Part shown: in pieces, positions 19,006-29,300 of the stretch
How the letters are laid out: every line of letters starts with the position of its first letter
Position numbering within the stretch: the stretch's first letter is position 1
Source of the DNA: Lentzea guizhouensis
GTDB taxonomy: Bacteria > Actinomycetota > Actinomycetes > Mycobacteriales > Pseudonocardiaceae
Reading direction: 5' to 3'
Assembly (NCBI RefSeq): GCF_001701025.1
Contig: NZ_CP016793.1
Coordinates: 6,386,001-6,450,000, forward strand
Length of the DNA: 64,000 nt
Position numbers and translations under genes: made by a program
Notes under the pieces: generated by a model
What the model saw: the letters and a program-made list of their open reading frames with translations, nothing else
Told to the model about the DNA's origin: nothing
The model's database searches: none

Positions 19006-19806
19006 GTGCAGACCATCACCTCCGCGGACGGCACCACGATCGCGTACGAGAAAGCGGGCTCGGGCCCGGCGATCATCGTGATCAGCAACGTCGCCGAGGA
19101 CCACACCGGGGTCGCCGGGCTGGCCGCGGCCCTGGCCGAGCACTTCACGGTGGTCACCTTCGACCGCCGGGGCCGCGGCGCCAGCGGTGACCCGCAGCCC
19201 TACGACCCGGCGCGGGAGATCGAGGACATCGCCGCACTGATCGGCATCGCGGGCGGTGCCGCGGCGTTGACCAGCGGCTCCGGCGGTTGCGGGATCACGC
19301 TCGACGCGGCGAGCGCGCTGGGGGACCGGGTGACGGGGCTCTACCTGTACGAGCCTCCGTTCATCGTCGACGACTCCCGGCCGCCGGCGCCCGCCGACTA
19401 CGTCGACCACGTGGAAGAGCTGGTCGCGGCGGGCAAGCGCAGCGAGGCCGTCGAGTACGTCATGACCGAGATGATCCGTGTCCCCGCCGAGTACGTCGAG
19501 CCGATGAAGCAGGACCCGTCCTGGGACGACATGGCCCGGTACGCCCACACCTACGCCTACGAGGGACGAATCCTCCAGGGGCTCATGGACGGCACACCGC
19601 TGCCCGCTGACCGCTGGTCGATCGACGTGCCGATCGCGGTCGCTGTCGGCGGCAACAGCGAGGAGTTCTTCCGCGTGGGTGCCGAGGCGCTGGCCGCGCT
19701 GCTGCCGAAGGTCACGGTGCTGACCCTGCCGGGACAGGACCACGGCGCGTTCTGGGCGGCACCGCGGCCGGTCGCCGAGCAGGTCCGCGAGTTCCTGCTC
19801 GGCTGA
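19006..19806 (+). CDS. Alpha/beta hydrolase
   Basis: This 266-residue alpha/beta-fold hydrolase begins at GTG 19006, 11 bases after the SRPBCC gene, behind AGGAGA. The oxyanion and strand-3 region reads FDRRGRGASGD. The nucleophile elbow appears as SGSGG (residues near 86-90) with a serine in the central position. The C-terminal GQDHGAFW supplies the catalytic histidine. This family (RsbQ-like or EphD-like small hydrolases) acts on small esters or epoxides. Being third in an ArsR operon suggests a detoxification role, which is inference. Confidence 0.82.
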   Translation: MQTITSADGTTIAYEKAGSGPAIIVISNVAEDHTGVAGLAAALAEHFTVVTFDRRGRGASGDPQPYDPAREIEDIAALIGIAGGAAALTSGSGGCGITLDAASALGDRVTGLYLYEPPFIVDDSRPPAPADYVDHVEELVAAGKRSEAVEYVMTEMIRVPAEYVEPMKQDPSWDDMARYAHTYAYEGRILQGLMDGTPLPADRWSIDVPIAVAVGGNSEEFFRVGAEALAALLPKVTVLTLPGQDHGAFWAAPRPVAEQVREFLLG

Positions 19807-19825
19807 GCGGGCGAGACGGGTCCGT

Positions 19826-20025
19826 GCGAAGGCGTGACAGCAAGGGGTTCTTCCCCTCAGGAGACCTGGTGGATGGGAAGTCGTTCCCCGGCTCCGGTCC
19901 CACCGGACCCGCGCTCGTCACGCTCGACGAGGTCGACGACCCGGACGACCTGGAGATCAGCGCAACCCTCAACGGCGGGGTCGTCCAGGCATCCTCCACA
20001 AAGGACATGACCTTCCCGGTGCCTC
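19826..20025 (+). pseudogene. Fragment of a fumarylacetoacetate-hydrolase-family gene
   Basis: This open stretch, downstream of the hydrolase, encodes DGKSFPGSGPTGPALVTLDE and STKDMTFPVP. These match the substrate-binding loop and following strands of FAH-family hydrolases or isomerases (GKSFD...GP.lVT.dEi, then sDMvFpvp). Both ends of the gene are missing, so this is a relic of about 65 codons. Confidence 0.6.
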
Positions 20026-20064
20026 ACGCCGTGCGGGCACCGGCCCCTGCTGCCCGCAAGCGAA

Positions 20065-20101
20065 GGGCCCCTTCGCCCACCTGGCGTGGACGAAGGGGCC
20101 C
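20065..20101. terminator. Bidirectional terminator
   Basis: GGGCCCCTTCG (20065-20075) pairs perfectly with CGAAGGGGCCC (20091-20101). The 15-base loop can extend the stem with CCAC/GTGG. It lies directly behind the stop of the lectin gene on the minus strand and downstream of the hydrolase operon on the plus strand. Confidence 0.8.
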
Positions 20102-20115
20102 CTCCTCCGGTTGAC

Positions 20116-22866
20116 CTACTTGACCGAGCCCGTGACGACCTCGGGGGTCACCTCGGTGCTCGACGCCTCCAGGTCCGCGTTCGCCGGGAGCGCGGCCTGC
20201 TGGTCGGACGAGTACGACTGCGTCTGGATCAGGTAGTACTGGGCGCCGATGCGGTAGAAGATCCGCTGTTCGGTGCCGCTGCCCGCGGCGAAGGCGGGGT
20301 CGACCGGGCTGGTGTGCTGGAGGTTCTCCCACACCCGCCAGGTGTTCCGGCCCGGCGAGGTCTGACCGGTGCGGTGGATGTCGTTGAACGTGTCCCGGAT
20401 GACGATCTCGACGATGCCGAAGTTGTTCAGCAGCACCGCCGGTGAGCCGGTGAACTCCAGCGCACCGCTGATGTCCGTCCAGCCCGCGAAGCCGGAGGAA
20501 CCCTCCCTCTGCGTGTACACCTTGTTGTCGGTGCCGCGGACGGCGAGCTGCACCTTGCCGTCGGAGAACACGACCGCGCCCGGAGTGCCGGCACCCGTGA
20601 CACCCGGAGCGGTGCGGGCGGCCTGGAGGGCACCGTTGGCGAACCGCTTCACCGCGATCGCGCCCTGCGGGTTGCGGTAGGCGATCTCGAAACCGTTACC
20701 CGCGGCCACAACGGTCATGTCGCCCGTCATGTTGTACGTGCCGTTGTTGGTGGCCTGGCGCCAGGACCGGAATGCGCCGTCTGCGGTGAACTGCGTGGCG
20801 TACCACAGCTTGTTGTTGCCGTCGACGGCGAAGGCCGTGAGCAGCTTGTCGTTGCCCCGCACCAGGACCGGTGCGCTGAACAGTGCACCGTTCACACCCG
20901 CGGGCGGATCCCACTGCGTGTTGCCGGCCGTCTTCTGGGTGTAGGCCTTCGCCTGGGCGTTGCTGCCGTAGCCCATCACGACGGTCTTCTTGTCGTCGCG
21001 CTGAGCCAGCGAAGCCCGGCCGGTGAAGCCGGTGCTCGACAGGCCCTGGAACGTCATGCTCTCGGTGCCGGGAACCGTCTGGTGACCCCAGAAGAGCGTG
21101 CCCGCGTCGTCGACGTAGCTGACCTCGAACTGGGTGCGGGTCGGGTTGTAGATCATCTGCGGACGCTCGTTCTGCGGCGCGGGCACGCCGGTCGGCGGCG
21201 TGACGACCTCAGGAGCCTTCAGCTTGCACTGGTCGACGTCGACCATGAACTCGTTGACGTTCTGCCACCAGTAGATGTGCTCGCGGCCGGAGTCCTCGGC
21301 GCTGTTGGCCCAGGACTTCGTCGCGTTGTTCCAGCGGTACCAGTAGAGGTCCCAGCCCGAGAGGGCGTAGATGACGTCAGCACCGGGCGACAGGATCTGC
21401 TTGTGCATGTTCCAGCCGGCGCCGGGCAGCTGCTCGGCGTACTGGATCCAGCGGCGGTTCTTCCAGTCGTAGTGGAACCGGAAGAGCGCGCCGTCGTTCA
21501 CGTTGCGGTCACGGGCGAACAGGACGCCGTCACCCGCGGCGAACACCTGGTCGTACTTGCCCCAGCCGTCGTCGATGATGGTCTTGGTCCACGTCTTGGC
21601 GACCTCGTCGTAGACCAGGTGCTCGAGCTGACCGGTCGCCAGCACCGCGTAGAAGTGGTTGTTGCTGTCGACGGTGATCCGGTTGTGGTAGTTGGGGTCG
21701 GCCCAGCCGCCCCAGCCCTCGGCGATCTTCTCGCTGACGCCGTTGTTGTCCCAGCCGGTGCCGTTCCAGCGCGTGCGGTGCACCTCGCCGCTGTGCCGGA
21801 TGGTGTACTTCCACCCGTTGGCGCCGGCGAGGAAGCGCTGGTTGTCGTTCCAGGCGAACCCGATGTTCTGAGGAGCGTTCCAGTTCGTGATGCCGGTCTC
21901 CGGCTCCATGTGCTCGCGGCGCCAGAGGTTGTTGTCCGCGAAGGACCCGAAGAGGTCGACGGTGGGCTTGCACTCCACTTCGGGCGCCACGTCGCCCAGC
22001 TTGCACGAGTCGATCGCCGGAGCGATCTCGTCCGCGTCGGTCCAGGTGGAGATGCGCTCCCGGTCGTTGCCGTAGGCGCCCTTCTGCCACTTGTCCTGCT
22101 CGGGAAGGTAGCGGTACCACCAGGTCTCGCCGCCGGCGTGCATGCCGTACAGGATGTCGGCACCCGGCGAGGTGATCTGCTTGTACATGTTCCAGCCGAC
22201 ACCGACGAACTTGTCCTGCTGCGTCCACGTGTTGGTGGTGTGGTTGTAGACGTTGCGGTACAGGGTGCCGCCGTTCACGTTCGGGTCACGGGCGTAGATC
22301 ACGCCGTTGCCCGCCGCGAAGACGTGGTCGTACTTGTCCCAGCCGGTGGCGAGCACCGTGCGGGTCATCGTCTTCGTCACCGGGTCGTACTTGTGCACGG
22401 CGAGGTCACCGCTCATGTCGACGCTGTAGACGAAGTTGTTGGTGTCGACCGTGACGCGGAAGTGGAACTTCGGCTGGTCCCAGCCGCCCCAGCCGGTCTG
22501 GACGACCTCGCTGACGCCACCGTTGTGCCAGGTCTGCGCCTCGTCGTTCCAGCGGTGCCGACGCAGGGCGTTGTCCTCGATGAACCAGACGTAGCCGTCG
22601 GGACCGGCCATGAACCGGATGTTCCAGCCCCAGCCGATGCCGTTGTCCGCCGTCCACACGTTGTAGCCCGCGGCGGGCTCGCTGTTCTTGCGCAACCGGA
22701 AGTCGTTGCTGTTCGCGATGCCCACGAACACGTTCGCGGTCGGCTTGCACATCGCGGTCTCGACGGCCTGGGCCACGTTGCCGTCGCTCATCAGGACGGG
22801 CAGACCGGCGATCCCCAGGACCGCGGCCAGTGACACCTGCAGCAGGCGTCTCAATTTTGTTCTCAT
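20116..22866 (-). CDS. Secreted tachylectin-like beta-propeller protein
   Basis: This 916-residue exported protein has a twin-arginine-free signal peptide (RRLLQVSLAAVLGIAGLPVL, residues 6-25). Two halves (about residues 35-300 and 305-590) repeat the same blades (GWGWNIRFMAGPDGYVWFIE; GAGWNMHKQILSPGADVIYA) and resemble tachylectin-2-type sugar-binding propellers. The C-terminal part (residues 605-916) is a second propeller-like lectin domain. No catalytic motif is seen, so a carbohydrate-binding surface or extracellular role is most likely. The start at 22866 follows GAGGA. It is divergent from the giant RHS gene, with a truncated relative of itself in between. Confidence 0.72.
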   Translation of the reverse strand: MRTKLRRLLQVSLAAVLGIAGLPVLMSDGNVAQAVETAMCKPTANVFVGIANSNDFRLRKNSEPAAGYNVWTADNGIGWGWNIRFMAGPDGYVWFIEDNALRRHRWNDEAQTWHNGGVSEVVQTGWGGWDQPKFHFRVTVDTNNFVYSVDMSGDLAVHKYDPVTKTMTRTVLATGWDKYDHVFAAGNGVIYARDPNVNGGTLYRNVYNHTTNTWTQQDKFVGVGWNMYKQITSPGADILYGMHAGGETWWYRYLPEQDKWQKGAYGNDRERISTWTDADEIAPAIDSCKLGDVAPEVECKPTVDLFGSFADNNLWRREHMEPETGITNWNAPQNIGFAWNDNQRFLAGANGWKYTIRHSGEVHRTRWNGTGWDNNGVSEKIAEGWGGWADPNYHNRITVDSNNHFYAVLATGQLEHLVYDEVAKTWTKTIIDDGWGKYDQVFAAGDGVLFARDRNVNDGALFRFHYDWKNRRWIQYAEQLPGAGWNMHKQILSPGADVIYALSGWDLYWYRWNNATKSWANSAEDSGREHIYWWQNVNEFMVDVDQCKLKAPEVVTPPTGVPAPQNERPQMIYNPTRTQFEVSYVDDAGTLFWGHQTVPGTESMTFQGLSSTGFTGRASLAQRDDKKTVVMGYGSNAQAKAYTQKTAGNTQWDPPAGVNGALFSAPVLVRGNDKLLTAFAVDGNNKLWYATQFTADGAFRSWRQATNNGTYNMTGDMTVVAAGNGFEIAYRNPQGAIAVKRFANGALQAARTAPGVTGAGTPGAVVFSDGKVQLAVRGTDNKVYTQREGSSGFAGWTDISGALEFTGSPAVLLNNFGIVEIVIRDTFNDIHRTGQTSPGRNTWRVWENLQHTSPVDPAFAAGSGTEQRIFYRIGAQYYLIQTQSYSSDQQAALPANADLEASSTEVTPEVVTGSVK

Positions 22867-22877
22867 GACTGGATTCC

Positions 22878-23046
22878 TCACTTGACCTGGCCGCTGGAGA
22901 CCACGGTGGCGTTGACCTTCTGGCTCGATGCCTCCAGGTCCGCGTTCGCCGGGAACGCGGCCTGCTGGTCGGACGAGTACGACTGCGTCTGGATCACGTG
23001 GTACCGGGCGCCGACGCGGTGGAAGGTCCGCTGTTCGGCGCTGCAA
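22878..23046 (-). pseudogene. Truncated duplicate of the lectin gene
   Basis: The minus strand encodes VIQTQSYSSDQQAAFPANAD and a terminal SGQVK stop. This is nearly identical to the last 50 residues of the adjacent lectin (LIQTQSYSSDQQAALPANAD, ending GSVK). Only the C-terminal end of this second copy remains, immediately upstream of the intact gene's start, so the two stood in tandem before a deletion. Confidence 0.75.
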
Positions 23047-23305
23047 GCTGAGCCCCCTGCCCGGACACGCGAAAACACGCGTGCGTGGGCACGCGTCCGG
23101 TAGTTGCTGTCATCCCCCATGGATGTCGACTTCGCAGGTTGTACCAGAGGTTCGGCTACTGCGGGAGAGCCGAGTGAGCGGGATGGCAGACCCGGGTTTC
23201 GTTACACAAGGTGACGAGGCTTACAGGGGTTGTAAAAGGTTGCTTTACGCACTTATGCTGCCCGGCGCCTGCTTCACATGGGCCTTACCTGGGGGAAAGA
23301 TCAAT

Positions 23306-26300
23306 ATGGTCGGCCGTCGCGCCGGGCGTTTCCGCGCGCCCGTGTTCTTGGTGCCGTTGCTGGGGCTGTTGCTCACCGTCACCTTGGTCGCCGGTGTCGC
23401 CGGCCCCGGGTTCCCGATCTGGCCGTGGTCGCCGGGCGGTGGCACGCTCGCCGAGCAGCTCGAGAAGGCGCGCGGGCTGGCGTCCGAACAGGACTCCGGC
23501 AGCGCCGACGGGCTGGCGTCCGAAAGCGACAGCCGTGAGGGCAACCGGGGCATGCCCGTCTCGGAGCAGTCCAAGCACGCCGTCCCGGACTACCGGAAGG
23601 TCACCGACGGCGCGCGCAACGCTGCGAAGGTCACCGACCCGGCCGTGCGGCCGGCCGGCTTCAACGCCACGACCAGCAAGGAGCTCGTCGACAAGCGCGG
23701 CACGCACGAGAGCACGTACCGCAACACCGACGGCACGCTGACCACGCAGTTCAGCGACGCGCCGATCAACCACCAGCGCCAGGACGGCACCTGGGCGCGG
23801 ATCGACCCGTCGCTGGTCGCGGAGAACGGGCAGTGGCGCAACAGGTCCGACGGGGTCGACCTGCGCGTCGCGAACGCGGCCGGCGCGGCCGACCTCGTCA
23901 GGCTCAAGCTCGACGACGCCCACGAGTTCGCCTACGGCATGCGCGGCGCGCGCAACGTGGCCGGACGGCTCGACGGCACGACCATCACCTACCCCGGCGT
24001 CGCGGACCACACCGATCTCCAGATCGAGTCCGTGGCCGGCGGCGCCAAGGAGACGCTGGTCCTGCGTGACCGCGCCGCTGCCCGCACCTGGGACTTCCCC
24101 CTGCGCCTCAAGGGACTCTCGGCCCGCGTCGTCGACGGCGCGGTGTCACTGGTGGACGACCGCGGCCGCGAGAAGCTCCGCATCCCGCCCGGCTACATGA
24201 TCGACTCCTCCGTCCGGGGCGAGGACTCCGCCGCGGCCATCTCCCACGGCGTCCGTTACGAGATCGTCGACAACGGACAGACCCTGCGCATCTCGCTCGA
24301 CTCGGCGTGGCTCGACGACGCCGCACGCGTGTACCCCGTGCTGGTCGACCCGAGCGTCTTCGAGGCCTCCGGCAAGCTCAGCAGCATGCAGGTCACGAGC
24401 AGCGGTGGCCGCATCAGCAACCCCACCGAACTGCTCGTCGGCAACAACGGCGGCGTGCGCTACACCTCGCTGGTCCAGTTCCCCGCGGTCGCGAGCGCCC
24501 TGCGCAACCACAAGATCTTCGGTGCCCAGCTGCAGGTCGTGAACTTCGACTCGACGACGTGCAAGCCGCAGCCGCTCACCGTCCACCGGGTCGCGGCGCC
24601 GTGGAGCACCAGCGGCGCCGACGGCCCGGCGATGAGCCCGCCGATCGCGGGCGCCTCCTTCTCGCACGGCTTCATGGCCGTCGGACAGACCCGTTCGCCC
24701 TGCCCCGCGGCACCCGAGCTGATCGACCTCGGCATCGCCGGCGAGCAGATGGTGCAGGGCTGGGTCACCGGTGCCGCCGACCACGGCATCGCGCTGCGTG
24801 CCGGCACCTACGCCAACAACAGCGGTTTCAAGCGCTTCACCGGCAACTCGGCGAACCCGCCGAAGCTGTTCGTGACGCACAGCCCGTACAACGCCAAGTA
24901 CCAGATCGAACAGCCGATCCCGGACCCGCCGGTCACCAGCCAGCAGGGCGGCAAGGTCAAGGTCAAGGTCACCAACACCAGCGCCCTCGACTGGCCACAG
25001 GCCCAGTACGACCTGGCGTACAAGCTCTTCAAGGCCAACAACAACGAAGACCAGGGCGTGAAGTTCGCCGCGCAGCTGCCCGCGGGCGGCATCCCGCGGG
25101 GCGGCGAGGCGACGCTTGAGGCGAACATCGAGAAGCTGCCGGTCGGCAGCTACGTGCTCGACTTCACGATGCGCCGCGGTGACCTGACGTTCACCGACGA
25201 GCAGGTCGCGCCCGCGCGGATCACGTTGGAGGTCTTCAACATCCCGCCGGTCGTCACCGGCCAGTACCCGCTCGCCGGTGCCAGCGTCGAGACGCTGCGG
25301 CCCCAGCTGTGGGCGAAGGGCGAGGACCACGAGAACGACCCGCTGCAGTACAAGTTCCAGGTCTGCGAGCAGGACGACGCGGGCAACCCGGTCAGCTGCT
25401 TCGACTCCGGCTGGCTCGACAACGTCTACTGGACCGTCCCGGCCGGGAAGCTGCGCTGGGACCGGGTCTTCTACTGGCGCACCTTCCTCTACGACGGCAG
25501 CTCGGAGAGCGAGGGCATCAAGTTCTCCGCGCTGATCACCTCGGTGCCGCAGCCCGAGGTCACCTCGCGGATGGGCAACGCGCCCTACACCGGCAACGGT
25601 CTGGGCTTCGACCCGATGGTCGGCAACTACACCACCGCGGCGATCGACGCGGCCGCGGGTACCGTCGGCCCCGAGCTGAACGTCGCCCGCACGTACAACA
25701 GCCTCGACCCGCGCGCGAAGCTCACCTTCGGCAGCGGCTGGTCCTCCCGCTACGACATGCGGGTGCAGCCGGACGCCGACGGTTCCGGCAACGTCATCGT
25801 CACCTACCCGGACGGCCAGCAGGTCCGGTTCGGCCAGAACCCCGACGGCAGCTACACCCCGCCGCCCGGCCGCGCCGCGACGTTGACCGGTCTGCCGGAC
25901 AACACCGGCTGGCAGCTGGTCGACAAGGACCGCACGGTCTACACGTTCCGCTTCGACGGCCCCGTCACGTCCGTCAAGGACAGTGCCGGTCGCCTGGTGG
26001 ACCTGCAGTACGACACCGCGGGCAAGCTGTGGAAGGCGATCAGCCGCACCAGCAACCGCACGCTGACGTTCGCGTGGAAGGCCGACGGCAGCCACGTCGA
26101 GCACGTCCGCACCGAGCCGGTCGACGGCGCCGCGCTCGAGTGGAAGTACGTCTACGACGGCGACCGGCTGCTCGAGGTCTGCAACCCGGACGCGAAGTGC
26201 ACGCGCTACGAGTACGAGAACGGCTCGCACTACCGCAGCGTCGTGCTCGACTCGCGGCCGGACTCCTACTGGCGCCTCGGTGAGGCGGGCGGTGACGACG

Positions 26301-29300
26301 CGGGCAGCCAGATCGGCGTCAAGCTGGGCAAGGACAAGGCCAAGTTCGTCAACATCGGCCCGAACCACGCCCGGCCCGGCGCGCTGGAGGGCAGTGACGA
26401 CAGGGCCGTCGAGCTCAACGGCACGAGCTACGTCCAGCTGCCGGAGCAGAGCGTCAACAAGCACCGCGACCTCAGCGTCGAGCTGTGGTTCAAGACGACC
26501 TCGGCCGGTCCGCTGTTCAGCTACCAGGACAAGGCCGTCGACCAGACGCCCGGCGCGGGTGTGCCGGTGCTGTACGTCGACTCGGACGGCAAGCTGCGCG
26601 GCCAGTTCTGGAACGGGCGGATCGACCCGATCACCTCGACCGGCAGCGTCCGCGACGGCAACTGGCACCACGTCGTGCTGTCCGGATCGCTCGCCACCCA
26701 GTCGCTGTACCTCGACGGCGCCAAGATCGGCAGCCGCGAGGGTGTGATCGACCACCCGCGCCTGGAGTACGCCTACGTCGGCACGGCGCACACGGTCGGT
26801 GCGTTCCCGGGCATCGCCGCGGGCAGGACCCACTTCTCCGGCCACGTCGACGAGCTCGCGTTCTACGCGCGCCCGCTCGGTGAGAACCAGGTGCTCACGC
26901 ACTTCCTCGCGCAGAAGCCCGGCAACCAGATCACCACCGTGCGCATGCCGAGCATGAAGGTCGCCGCGTCGGTCTCATACGACCACGTGCACGACCGCAT
27001 GAAGGAGTACGTCGACAGCGACGGTGGCCGCTGGCAGCTGGGCGTGCCGACGATCGGCGGCGACGAGCGCAACATCATCCGCTCGGTGCGCGTCGTCGAT
27101 CCGGGTGGCCGGCCGCAGTACCTCGACTTCGACGGCCTCAAGGGCCGCATCCTGCGCCAGGTCACGCCGCTCGGCGCGGCGACCAGGCCGGAGGACGTGA
27201 TCGGCCGCAACTGCACCACGAACCCCGACGGGAACATCACCTGCAACGGCCTCGTGGTGGCCCTCGGCGTCCGGCTGTTCGACTACGACGAGTCCGGCTT
27301 CCAGCAGACGATCACCGACGAGATCGGCAACAGGGCCACCCTGGTGCACGACGACCGGGGCAACCTGACGAAGAAGATCAGCTGCCGGGAGGAGGGCAAC
27401 TGCCAGACGACCCACTACACCTACCAGGCGCCGACGGCGGACCCGACCGACCCGAAGACCGACAAGCTGGTCCAGACGCGGGACGCGCGTTCGTCCGGTC
27501 CCGCCGACGACACGTACCTGACCAGATCGGTGTACACGGACTTCGGCGACCTGTTGGAGGAGACGAACCCCGACGGGGGAACGACGTTCCACACGTACAC
27601 CGACGGCAAAACAACGGCTTTCGGTTCCACGACGGCGAAGGAGCCCGCTCGGCTGCTGAAGTCCACTTCGGACCCGCGGGGTGCGACGACGATCAACAGC
27701 TACTACGCCAACGGTGATCTCGCCGAGACGAAGTCGCCCTCCGGCCTGCGCACGGTGTTCACCTACGACGTGCTGGGCAGGAAGAAGACCGCCACCGAGT
27801 ACTCGACGGCGTTCCCGGCGGGCGCCACGACGACGTACAAGTACGACAAGCTGGGCCGCGTCGTCGAGCTGACCTACCCGGCGGTGAAGAACGCGGTCAC
27901 CGGCCAGTCCCGCACCGAGACGGCGAAGACGCAGTACGACGAGGACGGCAACACCACCGTCGCCGAGCTCGTCGACTCCGCCGACCCCGGCAACCCGCGC
28001 CGTTCGACGTTCGAGTTCGACGACTACGGCCGGATGACCAGGACGATCGGGCCGGAGGGCAACGAGGCGTCGTTCGGCTACGACAACTTCGGCAACCGCA
28101 CGTGGGCAGTGGACGCGAACGGCGTGAAGACCGTCTACACCTACACCGCGCGCAACAAGGTGTCGCAGGTGAGGCTGGTCGGCTGGCACGGCAAGGCGAT
28201 CACGCCCGGTGCGTCGCGGGTCGAGCCGCTCGACCCGGACGAGCCGTTGCCGGACCTGGTGCTGGAGTCGAACCAGTACGACCACACGGGCAAGCTGGTG
28301 CTCCAGCTCGACGCCATGGGCCGCCAGACCCATTACACGTACTACAACGACGGTCTGGTGAAGGAGATCAGGGCCAAGGCGGACGACCTGGTCACGACCC
28401 CGTTCGTCTCGATCCAGCAGAACACCTACGACGCCGCGGGCAACCTGACTCGTCAGATCGGCCTCGGCGGCAAGGTCACGACGCACGAGTACGACGCGAC
28501 CGGCCGGGTCAAGGCCTCCGTGCAGGAGCCGGACACCCTGCGCAGGCGCACCGACTACAACTACGACCTGAGCGGCAACGTCACGAAGGTCACCAAGAGC
28601 GGCGCGTACTCGAACGCGGGTCCGTTCGGTGCCGCGTTCACCGAGGTCGTCGACTTCGAGTACGACACGTGGGGCAGGCAGACCAGGGAGACGCTGGTCG
28701 GGCCCAGCGGCCCGGTGACCACGAAGCGGGTCTACGACGACCGCGACCAGGTCACCTCGGTCATCGCGCCGCGCGGCAACGTCACCGGTGGCGTGCCCGT
28801 CGACCACACCACCGAGTACCGCTACGACGAGCGCGGCCGTGCCACGACCACGATCTCGCCGCCGGTCACCACGGAGGAGTACGGCAAGGCGCCGTCGGTC
28901 ACCCGGCCGACCACCGTCACCGGCTACAACGCCTTCGGTGAGGTCACCGAGGTGCGCAACGCCGCCGGTGACGTCATGAAGATGGCGTACGACAAGGCGG
29001 GCCGCACCGTCCGCACCGAGTCGCCCGGCTACCGGGCACCTGGCAGCACCGAGACGAAGACGGCCGCGGTGGTCGCGGAGTACGACCCGATGGGCCGTGC
29101 CGTGAAGACCACCGACCCGTCCGGCGCGGTCATCCGGATGTACTACGACCAGCGCGGCCGCCTGGTCGAGAAGCGCGACCCGAAGCCGGACGCACCCGCG
29201 GAGGCGGGCGGCAGCTGGTTCTACGCCTACACGAACAACGGTGACCTGCTGTCCACTGAGGACCCGACAGGTGCCGTGCAGCAGTCGACCTACGACCAGT

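Noticed and set aside
22928..23305. Longer N-terminus for the giant RHS protein
   Set aside because: It would overlap the lectin relic and places over 120 low-complexity residues before the export signal; the ATG at 23306 has a good ribosome-binding site and a signal sequence.
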